From an uncultured Lachnospiraceae bacterium (GTDB taxonomy: Bacteria; Bacillota; Clostridia; Lachnospirales; Lachnospiraceae): a stretch of 64,000 bases of DNA. The stretch lies in the NCBI GenBank assembly GCA_910586255.1, contig CAJUHR010000021.1, positions 1 to 64,000 on the forward strand, read 5' to 3'. The translations under genes and the position numbers were made by a program. Of the stretch, positions 42,001-49,609 are shown piece after piece (the stretch's first letter is position 1; each line of letters begins with the position of its first letter). The notes under the pieces are model-generated. The model worked only from the letters and a program-made list of their open reading frames with translations, was not told the DNA's origin and ran no database searches.

Positions 42001-42201
42001 TGTAAAAATAAAGAGGAATATTTGGGTGTCCAGTTAAATATGATAAGGGCCGCTATGGTAAGGAGCGATTACAGCCAGCAGCAGACAGCAACCGGCATGG
42101 TAGATTCCCTATATGACATCATTAAGGATTTAAGGAAAATAACGCCAGACACCAGTAAATACCCTACCGAATTATGGTCAGGAAGAAGAATAGGAAGCTG
42201 A
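39034..42201 (+). CDS. Large protein with embedded ADP-ribosyltransferase domain (operon gene 4)
   Basis: A 1055-residue protein. Residues 1-200 are helical, and 47-115 match gene 2 around W75-x-D77. Residues 210-270 form an Ala/Gly-rich linker and 270-480 are unrecognised. About 480-690 form an exotoxin-type ADP-ribosyltransferase with all three R-S-E marks: R547 (LLYRSAS), S589 (PTFLSTT) and E638-x-E640 (GGEREVLL). A coiled coil (700-800), a hydrophobic segment (VLGFLTSAMGAFVVGNF) and a 200-residue C-terminus follow. The catalytic domain is internal, unlike usual polymorphic toxins. AT-rich codons (AGA, ATA, AAA) increase from about 39.8 kb. GGGGAGG precedes the ATG. Target and immunity mechanism are unknown. 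Confidence 0.8.
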   Translation: MGRLSISQEAVQELFAILQKCLQEFQQENKTLYNDYGKIVRETNNKRYLDLGNEIFDSYNKEINGKLREKMMRAWRDDSSTSLSNTLRTIGAGAKAEELARMIEAKIEDTLKCSAKMALLQINLTGEVVSDDRDYDKIIQLLNGYKDRLNQLRGKYYNIINNKNQENQLYMQLKPVIMIIFDMSTNFFSIIKNIVKKEKDNFVANRLRTPEQPRPSGRASVAAGAVGAVAGAAAGMAANTASRGTAVPGSGGARQNTAGAAPRRETSIEDVLRRYAKVLIEENDNKKDEAWKKLAAYLAKYVFVQKGNGQSNEELAAQLMIIYETYFNFTRMGVEVKSANGWETYTNKSIAVLVRENPDLVQEESGWEERYSPGIYRNLSRLIQRNCREGRLDRNTVRGFLVIKDLIENEIQMSEASEYEYPHFCETAGQMILKILEIQPIKPGYQFLARADIKDKTYKDVVKDIGIRVFEEMYKDWHEVQVSNEEKAAIHKYTSEKDETQTDIYKLVNNTLRGDNPDESGIYSDIINKIKEALGKAAAPDNILLYRSASLLDFKELAQTEDTKKIAYLLEREPGRFIGKTLEIPTFLSTTICENMVGDVTYDKSSKRYELVIQTPKGTLAGFLPLSDELGFTKHGGEREVLLADGMILQIKSITMRSPEEQRLTGGSDLKYKVTAEIVREENKNLMILRGEDFDEERYTREDIENLMKELEEVIERFGGVDQINEVFNEDLCQFMTNMCKITKNMNKEMYYLQSKINSLQKEKDSMQVQMEKGQYGRYSVNKASIGEMAKWIQLVKPVLDRLDKAYKEEFDKKVKHDEKIAFGFNIAKQVLGFLTSAMGAFVVGNFKLDDTINSYSLGIETAFLIRFSNLVTPYIEKCFKGIKGKRIKKDVWELLRLNMEIYPRPKILEQYISEHYSMKQYKRFGLDKNNNPFSKKKVFKYYEQGNVRWPNVHRVLYNVTDEKARRVFEDAFFAEEFWFGDNKNNFAKCKNKEEYLGVQLNMIRAAMVRSDYSQQQTATGMVDSLYDIIKDLRKITPDTSKYPTELWSGRRIGS

Positions 42202-42213
42202 GAGGAAAAATAA

Positions 42214-43098
42214 ATGAAGAACATTTTTACAATCAATTTAAATAACCGAGGAGTACGCTACGAGTCAGAAGAGCCAATTGTAAGAGTACAAACTGACTCA
42301 AATGTGACAGAGATGCAGGAGGTAAAAAGTGCAGAAATTGAAGCGTTTCAAGGGGTGGAGTATAAAGAAATTTTGACAAAATTATCACAGTTAAAAATAC
42401 TCAACTCCCTTTCCAGTATTTGTTTTATATTTCTTTTATTTTGCCCGATCAAGCCGGCATTGATTTTGCTGCCAATAATCGGGCTGGTGCTTAAGGTACT
42501 CATCTATACCACCTGGCGTGTAAGCCTGATTTATAATTTTCAGGACGGATATGAGACTGCTTATAAAAACCGGGTGGATGCATGGTTAAAGCTCAACAAA
42601 AGTAAGGAACTAACGCAGGTGGTGCAATCAGGAAAAGTAAAAAACAAAAAACTGACAGCGGGGATGAGCGAAAGCTTTAAAAGGGAGAAAATAAAAATTT
42701 CATCAGGAAAGCCTGCCTACATTCATACAAATGTCAAGGTGGTCCGGATCGATTTGAAGAAGGAGACACTATATATATTGCCGGACAAAATTTTGATTGA
42801 GAAAAATGGAAAATTAGGAGCGGTAGATTATCGGAAAACCAGGATTGATGTGAACAGAGATGAGGTAAAGAACGGTGATTGCCATATACCATCCGATACT
42901 TCTGTATCGCGCTATTCCTGGCAGTACGTGAATCGGGATGGAAGCCCGGATAAACGGTTCAAGGATAATAAAAAGGTTCCCATCTGCTGGTATGGCGGCA
43001 TTTATATTCAATCTCCGGAAGGATTAAACGTGAAGATTTTTGTATCCAATGTAAATCTGGCAATGGAGTTGGAAATGGCTATGCTCCAGGAGTATTAA
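42214..43098 (+). CDS. Two-helix membrane protein with C-terminal beta domain (operon gene 5)
   Basis: A 294-residue protein. A polar N-terminus of 60 residues is followed by two membrane helices (SSICFIFLLFCPIKPALILL, IIGLVLKVLIYTTWRVSL) and a soluble C-terminal region. That region is beta-rich, with KKETLYILPDKILIEKNGKL, GAVDYRKTRID and the striking WQYVNRDGSPDKRFKDNKKV. I recall the W-x-YVN-x-DGxPDxRFK-xN pattern from other uncharacterised bacterial membrane proteins, without known activity. GAGGAAAAA precedes the ATG, 12 bases after gene 4. It could be a second membrane component, or the immunity factor for the ART protein. Confidence 0.65.
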   Translation: MKNIFTINLNNRGVRYESEEPIVRVQTDSNVTEMQEVKSAEIEAFQGVEYKEILTKLSQLKILNSLSSICFIFLLFCPIKPALILLPIIGLVLKVLIYTTWRVSLIYNFQDGYETAYKNRVDAWLKLNKSKELTQVVQSGKVKNKKLTAGMSESFKREKIKISSGKPAYIHTNVKVVRIDLKKETLYILPDKILIEKNGKLGAVDYRKTRIDVNRDEVKNGDCHIPSDTSVSRYSWQYVNRDGSPDKRFKDNKKVPICWYGGIYIQSPEGLNVKIFVSNVNLAMELEMAMLQEY

Positions 43099-43133
43099 TG
43101 GAGTGAAAATGGCGAAGGAGGAGATCAAATACC

Positions 43134-44276
43134 ATGTTTTTTCGTAATTTGTTTAACAGACCGAGAGAAACGGAGAGCAATATAGCAGCGAAAGCACCGA
43201 AAGCACCGGAGCCTGTGCAGATTCAGTTGCTAAAAGAAGAAGGATTGATTTCAAATGGCAGGGAAGCGTGGAGAGTGAAAGCAAAAAAGGGAGTTAAGCC
43301 CTATGATTTTATCGCTACCTGTATTTACAATGATATGGGCAGATGGAGAGTCATGGAAGCTACGGCGTCTTTAGAAGAAGGAACTTGTAAGGAAATAGAC
43401 ATACAGAAATTGTTATTGTACAATGGAAATGTTTGCTTTTTTATTAGATACACTTTTCGCAGCGATGATAAATATGCTTTTATTACTTGCAGAAAAGAAG
43501 GGGACAGGATTCGCTTTTCTAAACAGGATTTAGGCCGTTTTTGCCCGGAGATATTACAATGCATAGATAAAAACTGTAGTTTTGTGGTAATCGGGAATAA
43601 ACTATATGGGATGAAAGGTTATTATTGCTACTGCCATGATTTTGTAACAGGAGAGACAAAAAAAGTGGAGATACCTTCCAGTGAAGGCTCATTATGGGGG
43701 GTTTTTTATTATAACGGATATCTGTATACAGGTGATCGTTTTGTATGTGATAAAGTGTATAGGCTGGATTTGGCAAATCCGGAAAAATCAGAAGGCATTG
43801 ATCTGAAAAATGTTTCGTCCAGATCGTGGCCCTACCAGTGGGATGAAAATAATTTTATTTATAAAAACAGAATATACTCAAGGAAAGGAGATCTAAATTA
43901 TCTTGACTTAAATGTTATGGAATTTGATATGCAGACATATTCGGGAGGGCTTGTATTCTTAGGGATGGTGTCAGATAGATATCTTTTGGTAAGCAATGAT
44001 ACTGACACAAACCAGGTTGTCAGAGGATACAGTTTGTATGATCTGGAAGAAAATCAGAGGATCATGTTTGACAAAAAGAGATTCCAATGTAAAGACTTAA
44101 AAGATCCCGACAAAAAGGTCATGATCGCTGTAAAAAATGTTGTATATATAGGAGAAACTGCAATTTTCTTTTATACAAAAGGAAAAAGAGTCAAGGAAGT
44201 TTTCTATAGTGCTGTACCGTTTCGTGAACTGAAGGACGGGACGGCTGCAGTTGTAGATTTTGAAATAGTAATTTAA
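43134..44276 (+). CDS. Beta-propeller-like protein (operon gene 6)
   Basis: A 380-residue soluble protein of unknown family. After a Pro/Ala/Lys-rich N-terminus, the sequence runs in short beta blocks with recurring aromatic and Asp-Gly-type turns (NCSFVVIGNKLYGMKGYYCY, GVFYYNGYLYTGDRFVCDKV, NNFIYKNRIYSRKGDLNYLD, GMVSDRYLLVSNDTDTNQVV). This is typical of a beta-propeller such as the DUF5050 type. AAGGAGGAG precedes the ATG. It is the last gene before a terminator hairpin. A scaffold or binding role is the most that can be said. Confidence 0.6.
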   Translation: MFFRNLFNRPRETESNIAAKAPKAPEPVQIQLLKEEGLISNGREAWRVKAKKGVKPYDFIATCIYNDMGRWRVMEATASLEEGTCKEIDIQKLLLYNGNVCFFIRYTFRSDDKYAFITCRKEGDRIRFSKQDLGRFCPEILQCIDKNCSFVVIGNKLYGMKGYYCYCHDFVTGETKKVEIPSSEGSLWGVFYYNGYLYTGDRFVCDKVYRLDLANPEKSEGIDLKNVSSRSWPYQWDENNFIYKNRIYSRKGDLNYLDLNVMEFDMQTYSGGLVFLGMVSDRYLLVSNDTDTNQVVRGYSLYDLEENQRIMFDKKRFQCKDLKDPDKKVMIAVKNVVYIGETAIFFYTKGKRVKEVFYSAVPFRELKDGTAAVVDFEIVI

Positions 44277-44301
44277 TCAATCGTGATATTTTCCTGACAG
44301 C

Positions 44302-44348
44302 GCAGGTGCAAAACAAGCAGGAATCTGCCCTGCCCGTTTTGCACCTGC
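44302..44348. terminator. Hairpin between convergent operon and GH5 gene
   Basis: GCAGGTGCAAAAC and GTTTTGCACCTGC, thirteen-base perfect arms, with a smaller GCAGG...CCTGC in the loop. No long T run follows, but it is placed between two converging genes. Confidence 0.65.
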
Positions 44349-44366
44349 AGCATCGGGAAATCAATG

Positions 44367-45425
44367 TCACCGAACCGCATCACTCCGCAACCGGAAATAC
44401 TCCCGAATCCATCTCCCCGATTCACTGAGCTCCTCCGGACTCCACCCGGAGAGCCTGCCACAACCCGGAGCAATGGCACTGCTGCTCTCGGCCTTGTTGG
44501 CCAGATTCCAGCAGCAATAGCTGATCTGGTGCCGGTCTAAAAGCTCCAGCCACCGGGAGGTCTCATCAAAATTGTTTCCGCCGTTTCCGGAGGCGTCACA
44601 GGTGCCGAACTCGCTGACAAACACAGGCAGCCCCTGAGCAATGCAGGCTTCCAGCCGTTGACGGAGCCAGTCGGTGTGGGTATTGGCGTAAAAATGCAGA
44701 GCATACAAAAGATTGTCATATTCCAGAGGAGAGGCAGCTGCCTGGTCAATATCCTGGCTCCAGGTAGGCGTGCCTACGATGATCACCGCGTCCTCATCAT
44801 TGGCCCGGATGACGGGAATCACTTCCCGGGCGTAGGCCTTGATGCTGTCCCAGGAGACGCCGGAGTTAGGCTCATTGCAGATCTCGTAGAGCACATTGTC
44901 ATGATCCTTGTACAGGGCAGATATTTCCTTAAAAAATGCCAGTGCCTCAGTTTTGTGTACATGGGGGTCCCGGTCATTTAGAACATGCCAGTCGATAATC
45001 ACATACATGCCAAGCTCTGTGGCATAGTCAACTCCCCTTTTTACAAGTGTTTTCAGCTCCTCCTGATTGCCTCCGCTGCAATAGCCGTTATATTCGTCTG
45101 TGTACATGGCCAGACGGATGCAGTTGGTATTCCAGTCGTCCCGGAGTGTGCAAAAGGTGTCCCGGCTTATATATTGGGGAAACCAGGCAATGCCATGGGT
45201 GGACATGCCGTAAAGCTGAAAGGGATTTCCGTGGCAGTCGGTCAGCCGGTTTTTCTCTACCTTCAGCTTTCCGTGAAGGGACGCCGGGGTGGAAACGGGG
45301 GCAGACTGGGTAAGAGCCCCCAGGGCATTGGCCGGCTGGACGGGACAAAGGGCGGATAGAAGCAGGACTGCTGATAAAAGACCTGCCAAATATCTTGTGT
45401 GTGCTTTTCTGCTTAGAATGTTCAT
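44367..45425 (-). CDS. Secreted GH5 family glycoside hydrolase (cellulase-type)
   Basis: A 352-residue enzyme with a signal peptide (YLAGLLSAVLLLSALCPVQP-ANA). GH5 marks are LYGMSTHGIAWFPQYI, NCIRLAMYTDEYNGYC, YVIIDWHVLND, the acid/base E185 in YEICNEPNSG, HFYANTHTDW, and the nucleophile E272 in PVFVSEFGTCDASG. No carbohydrate-binding module is attached. The start at 45425 is chosen because GGAGGTATTC lies directly in front and it gives a proper signal peptide; the longer frame adds 30 residues. It is a single gene, acting on beta-glucan outside the cell. Confidence 0.9.
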   Translation of the reverse strand: MNILSRKAHTRYLAGLLSAVLLLSALCPVQPANALGALTQSAPVSTPASLHGKLKVEKNRLTDCHGNPFQLYGMSTHGIAWFPQYISRDTFCTLRDDWNTNCIRLAMYTDEYNGYCSGGNQEELKTLVKRGVDYATELGMYVIIDWHVLNDRDPHVHKTEALAFFKEISALYKDHDNVLYEICNEPNSGVSWDSIKAYAREVIPVIRANDEDAVIIVGTPTWSQDIDQAAASPLEYDNLLYALHFYANTHTDWLRQRLEACIAQGLPVFVSEFGTCDASGNGGNNFDETSRWLELLDRHQISYCCWNLANKAESSSAIAPGCGRLSGWSPEELSESGRWIREYFRLRSDAVR

Positions 45426-45944
45426 GAAGAATACCTCCATAATAATTAATAATTTTTCGGTAAAAGAAAGAACTGCTTTTCCCCCACAGAAAGCAGTCCC
45501 TCCAGTCACGACCATAAACCGTTACATTATAAAGCTTTTCCTGGCATCCCCATACCAGATATAACGTAATCAGCACGGTGTGCATCTTACTGAGTAGAAT
45601 ATAACATTTTTTTTGCGATTAGTCAATAAAAATTGTGCAAAATACATTAAAAAAACAAAATATAAAAATAGAAGTGAGTAAAAATTTTCCTTGCAGCTCT
45701 CATACCTACATGCTATACTATATTCAAAGCAATGATTTCTGCGGTCGGCCCGTCAGAGCCATGAGACCGGTTTTGCAGCAATGCTGTGTCTGTGAGAGTT
45801 CTTATCTTTCTATGTGAAATCCTGCTTTTAAATCTACCAAAAAAGTGAAAAGCGGGAGGAGACAGAAATAACGCAGAAGCCGTTTTAAGGGTAAGCATTG
45901 CTGCAAATCAAATTTTATATAATAGGCTAAGAAGGGAGGCAGAA
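45426..45944. other. Intergenic region between divergent genes
   Basis: About 520 bases with no supported gene. A 60-residue plus frame at 45635-45817 has no ribosome site. No clear hairpin or riboswitch was found. Confidence 0.5.
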
Positions 45945-46127
45945 ATGGATAACGCATTGAGAGAACTGTTTAAAGAGGAAATTGCCGAGGAGGAGAAAAA
46001 AGTACGGCAAACTTTACTGGGGGCAATTAACAATTTGATGACTAATATGAAATGGACTGCAGAGCAGGCTATGACGGCTATGAACATTCCAACGGAAGAA
46101 TGGGGATTTTATAAATCAATGCTTTGA
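45945..46127 (+). CDS. Small helical protein, 60 aa
   Basis: MDNALRELFKEEIAEEEKKV ... NNLMTNMKWTAEQAMTAMNI PTEEWGFYKSML, charged and helical. GAAGGGAGG precedes the ATG and a strong terminator follows, so it is probably expressed. It resembles the C-terminal tails of Rpn/PD-(D/E)XK transposase-like nucleases that occur as detached short proteins in these genomes, so it could be a remnant. Confidence 0.55.
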   Translation: MDNALRELFKEEIAEEEKKVRQTLLGAINNLMTNMKWTAEQAMTAMNIPTEEWGFYKSML

Positions 46128-46147
46128 TGGGATATAGCATGCTTTAT

Positions 46148-46200
46148 AAAAAGCGCCTTTGTTGATGTTTAAATGAGAACCGTCAACAAAGGCGCTTTTT
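46148..46200. terminator. Strong bidirectional terminator
   Basis: AAAAAGCGCCTTTGTTGA and TCAACAAAGGCGCTTTTT, eighteen-base perfect arms. It serves the small gene from the left and the CoA-ester operon arriving on the minus strand. Confidence 0.92.
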
Positions 46201-46237
46201 AGTTATGGCCAGAAAATGATTACATAAGAGCAAATTC

Positions 46238-47773
46238 CTAATACAACCTCTCCAAAAGCTTATGATCATTCAACTCCTTCGGAGCCTCAATGGATTTCCG
46301 GTCAATCTTGCCATTAAGGTTGCGGGGGAAGGAGTCCAGCTGGATTAAGCAGGTGGGAACCATATAGTAGGGGATTCGTTCCTTCAGGCGTTCCTTGATT
46401 GCTTTCACATCCAGCTTTTCATCCGCCGTAAAATAAGCGCACAGAACATTGCAGCCGCCATTGTCCATAAAGGCTTTTGCCGCCACCTCCTTTACGGGGG
46501 CACACTGGAGAATGGCATATTCCACGGCGGTGTTCTCCACGCGGAAGCCGCGGATCTTGTACACATTGTCCTTGCGGCACACGTAGAGCAGACTGCCGCC
46601 CCCCACGTCCTTTAAGATGTCGTTGGTCTTAAAGACCCGCTCGTAGCCGGGCTCCCGGGAAAAGGGATTGGGGATGTAGTGGCTCTTTGTGAGCTCCGGG
46701 AGCTTGTAGTAGCCGCGGCTGACCTGGGGGCCGGCCAGCCAGAGCTCCCCGGGCTCTCCGGGGGCCACCGGCCGTCCGTCATCTCCCACCAGGTAGCCCT
46801 TCAGCCAGGGATTTACCTTTCCCACCGGGTAAAAGCCGTCCGTGTCATACTGGGAGATATCGCAGTGGGCGATCATGGAGCACATTTCCGAGGCCCCGTA
46901 AACATTGAAGATTTTAAACGGAGCTTTGTTCAGATTCCGCACCGGCTCGCTGCCTACCAAAAGCAGGCGGAGAGGGATCTCCTCTAGGGCGGAAAAATCC
47001 ATGGAAATCAACTTTCTTGCCATATGGGGAGGGAGAAAGGTAATGCGGATGGTGTGTGTCTTATAGTAGTCCACCAGAGCATCAATGCTCTTGCGGATGG
47101 CGCCTGGTATAATGTAGGCGGCAGCGCCTACAGCCAGGCCGGAGAAAATATCGCTGACGGCAGCCACAAAGCCCAGGCCGGGAAAGATACCGTAGTGGTC
47201 TCCCCTGCGGACGTTAAAGATCTGGAAATCATACATGGAGGCAATCACGTTCTTATGTTCCAGCATGACGCCCTTGGGCTTTGAGGTGGAGCCGGAGGTG
47301 TAGATGAGAAGGGCCAGTCCCTCATTCTCGGAAAGATCCAGGGGCGAAAGATCATGGCGCCTTGGCACATCCTGCCACCATTTGGCATCCAGGATAAAAC
47401 GGCAGCCACATTCCTGGAGAATGGCGGCTTCTCTCCTGGGAGGATATGCCTTATCCAGATAGACGTAGGCCCCGCCGGCCTTCCATATACCAAGAATCCC
47501 GGCTATGGTTTCGATGGAACGTCCCGTGCGGATGGCTACAATCTCTTCCTTTTCAAGGCCGTCCTCCACCAGCTTGTGAGCTGCTGCCTCTGCCAGGGAA
47601 AGAAGCTCTCTGTAGGTGACAGACCGGCCCTCACAGTACACGGCAGTTTCCTCCGGATAAGCAGAGACAGTATCGCAGAACACCTTGCAAAAGGTGCTCC
47701 GCGATACCTCCTCTCTGTGTTCGATCAAATAATCAGAACGATTTATATCTTCATACGTTTTTTTCATTCTCAT
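46238..47773 (-). CDS. AMP-forming adenylating enzyme, NRPS A-domain-like
   Basis: A 511-residue ANL-superfamily enzyme. It shows the ATP loop LLIYTSGSTSKPKGVMLEH, NVYGASEMCSMIAH, GELWLAGPQVSRGYYKLPEL, and a C-terminal domain ending FPRNLNGKIDRKSI with the catalytic Lys. The NGKIDR ending and SVTYRELLSLAEAAAHKLVE opening are closer to peptide-synthetase adenylation domains than to acyl-CoA ligases. No carrier or condensation domain is attached. Its start overlaps the end of etfA by 23 bases, so it is the last gene of the CoA-transferase operon. It may activate an amino or hydroxy acid for transfer to CoA or a carrier. Confidence 0.8.
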   Translation of the reverse strand: MRMKKTYEDINRSDYLIEHREEVSRSTFCKVFCDTVSAYPEETAVYCEGRSVTYRELLSLAEAAAHKLVEDGLEKEEIVAIRTGRSIETIAGILGIWKAGGAYVYLDKAYPPRREAAILQECGCRFILDAKWWQDVPRRHDLSPLDLSENEGLALLIYTSGSTSKPKGVMLEHKNVIASMYDFQIFNVRRGDHYGIFPGLGFVAAVSDIFSGLAVGAAAYIIPGAIRKSIDALVDYYKTHTIRITFLPPHMARKLISMDFSALEEIPLRLLLVGSEPVRNLNKAPFKIFNVYGASEMCSMIAHCDISQYDTDGFYPVGKVNPWLKGYLVGDDGRPVAPGEPGELWLAGPQVSRGYYKLPELTKSHYIPNPFSREPGYERVFKTNDILKDVGGGSLLYVCRKDNVYKIRGFRVENTAVEYAILQCAPVKEVAAKAFMDNGGCNVLCAYFTADEKLDVKAIKERLKERIPYYMVPTCLIQLDSFPRNLNGKIDRKSIEAPKELNDHKLLERLY

Positions 47774-48758
47774 ACGCTTCCGTTATCATCGGCACAATCT
47801 CAAACAGGTCTCCTGTCAATCCGTAGTCTGCAACCTCGAAAATCGGCGCCCGCGGATTTTTGTTGATGGCAATAATCGTATCAGAGGACTGCATTCCGGC
47901 CAGGTGCTGAATGGCTCCGGAAATGCCGCAGGCCACATAGATTTTGGGTTTGACCGTGGTTCCGGTCTGGCCTACCTGGTGGGAATGGTCAATCCAGCCG
48001 GCGTCCACAGCGGCACGGGAAGCTCCCACCACGCCTCCCATGGCGTCTGCCAGCTTTTTGATTACGTCAAAGCCCTCGGCAGAGCCCAGGCCTCTTCCTC
48101 CGGCCACTATAACTTCCGTATCCGTAAGGGAGACAACCTCCTTGACGCTCTTTACAATGTCCAGGACCTTGGTTCGCACGTCTGAGTCCTCCAGACGGAC
48201 ATTCACATGAATGATTTCACCGGTTCTGCTATCATCCGGCTCCAGCTTCTGCATGACACCCGGACGGACGGTAGACATTTGAGGGCGGTGGTTGGGGCAG
48301 ACAATGGTTGCCATCAGATTTCCGCCAAAGGCCGGGCGGGTCTGCATGATCTTTTTGTCCTCCGGGTCGATTTCCAGCTTCGTGCAGTCAGCAGTCAGAC
48401 CAGTGTTGACTCTGGCGGCCACTCTGGGAGCCAGATCTCTTCCGATATGGGTGGCGCCGTAGAGGAGAATCTCCGGTTTGTACTCTTCAATGGCATCGGA
48501 GATGACCTTGGTGTGGGCATCTGTGGTGAAGTTTTCCAGCAGCGGATGCTCCGCCAGATATACCTTGTCAGCGCCGTAGCGGATCAGCTCATCGGCCAGT
48601 CCGGCCACATCCTTACCTAAAAGAATAGCACACAGTTGAGTTCCAATCTCATCGGCCAGCTTCCTGCCCTCACCCAACAGCTCCTTTACCACAGGGGTAA
48701 TCACTCCCTGTCTCTGTTCTGCATATACCCAGACATTCTTGTATTGACTCAAATCCAT
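47751..48758 (-). CDS. etfA: Electron transfer flavoprotein alpha subunit
   Basis: A 335-residue EtfA. The N-terminal domain (NVWVYAEQRQGVITPVVKEL) is followed by the FAD-binding domain with VVGASRAAVDAGWIDHSHQV, GQTGTTVKPKIYVACGISGA and INKNPRAPIFEVADYGLTGD. It pairs with EtfB to accept electrons from the acyl-CoA dehydrogenase encoded upstream. AGGAGGTATAT precedes the ATG. Whether the complex bifurcates electrons to ferredoxin, as in butyryl-CoA dehydrogenase-Etf, cannot be told by eye. Confidence 0.95.
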   Translation of the reverse strand: MDLSQYKNVWVYAEQRQGVITPVVKELLGEGRKLADEIGTQLCAILLGKDVAGLADELIRYGADKVYLAEHPLLENFTTDAHTKVISDAIEEYKPEILLYGATHIGRDLAPRVAARVNTGLTADCTKLEIDPEDKKIMQTRPAFGGNLMATIVCPNHRPQMSTVRPGVMQKLEPDDSRTGEIIHVNVRLEDSDVRTKVLDIVKSVKEVVSLTDTEVIVAGGRGLGSAEGFDVIKKLADAMGGVVGASRAAVDAGWIDHSHQVGQTGTTVKPKIYVACGISGAIQHLAGMQSSDTIIAINKNPRAPIFEVADYGLTGDLFEIVPMITEAYENEKNV

Positions 48759-48779
48759 GATATACCTCCTGTATGTACA

Positions 48780-49565
48780 TTAAATGATATGTTTTTCTTT
48801 GAGACTTTCCATCAGCTGTGCCACCTGGTCTTTGGCGCTTCCGTTAAGCATCACGCCAGCTCCCTTTGGTTCAGGGGTGAAGGAGCGGAATACCTTGGTG
48901 GGGGAAGCCTTTAAGCCCACCTTTTCCTGGGGAACATCCAGATCCTGAAAACCCCAGACCGTAATATCCTTTTCATAGGCATCATATATGCCTTTCATGG
49001 TCATGTACCTGGGCTTGTTAAGCTCCTTGATGGTGGTCAGGAGACAGGGTGTTTTTACGCTGACAACCTCATATCCGTCCTCTAGCCGGCGCTGAACCAC
49101 CACCTCATTCCCTTTCAGTTCAAAGCTCTGCACATAGGTGATCTGGGGGATATTAAGCTTCTCGGCGATCTGAGGCCCTACCTGGGCGGTGTCACCGTCT
49201 ATAGCCTGACGGCCGGCAAAGATAATGTCAAAGCTGCCGATTTTGGCCAGGGCAGAGGAGATAGCATTGGAGGTGGCCCAGGTATCGGAGCCTCCGAATT
49301 CTCTGCCGCTCACTAAGATCGCCTCGTCAGCGCCCATGGCCAGACATTCTCTCAGCATGGTCTCCGCCTGGGGCGGTCCCATGGAAACCACGGTCACAGT
49401 CACATCCTCATAGGTATCTTTTAACTTTAAAGCTTCTTCCAATGCATTGGCGTCATCGGGATTTAAGATGCTTTCCACTCCATCCCGGATCAGCGTGCCC
49501 TTAACGGGATCTATTTTTACTTCATTTGTATTAGGAACCTGCTTTGCACAAACTAATACTTTCAT
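48780..49565 (-). CDS. etfB: Electron transfer flavoprotein beta subunit
   Basis: A 261-residue EtfB: MKVLVCAKQVPNTNEVKIDP, LNPDDANALEEALKLK, the AMP/FAD-region GRQAIDGDTAQVGPQIAEKL and VVQRRLEDGYEVVSVKTPCL. AGGAGGAC precedes the ATG. It stands between the acyl-CoA dehydrogenase gene and etfA on one transcript. Confidence 0.95.
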   Translation of the reverse strand: MKVLVCAKQVPNTNEVKIDPVKGTLIRDGVESILNPDDANALEEALKLKDTYEDVTVTVVSMGPPQAETMLRECLAMGADEAILVSGREFGGSDTWATSNAISSALAKIGSFDIIFAGRQAIDGDTAQVGPQIAEKLNIPQITYVQSFELKGNEVVVQRRLEDGYEVVSVKTPCLLTTIKELNKPRYMTMKGIYDAYEKDITVWGFQDLDVPQEKVGLKASPTKVFRSFTPEPKGAGVMLNGSAKDQVAQLMESLKEKHII

Positions 49566-49609
49566 TTTGTCCTCCTTGTCATACTTTTATTGTAACAGAC
49601 GGGTCGTTT

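Noticed and set aside
45635..45817. 60-residue plus frame between the GH5 gene and the small helical protein
   Set aside because: No ribosome site, no family, irregular composition.
48207..48620. 137-residue plus frame inside etfA
   Set aside because: Antisense shadow of a well conserved gene; no promoter or ribosome site.
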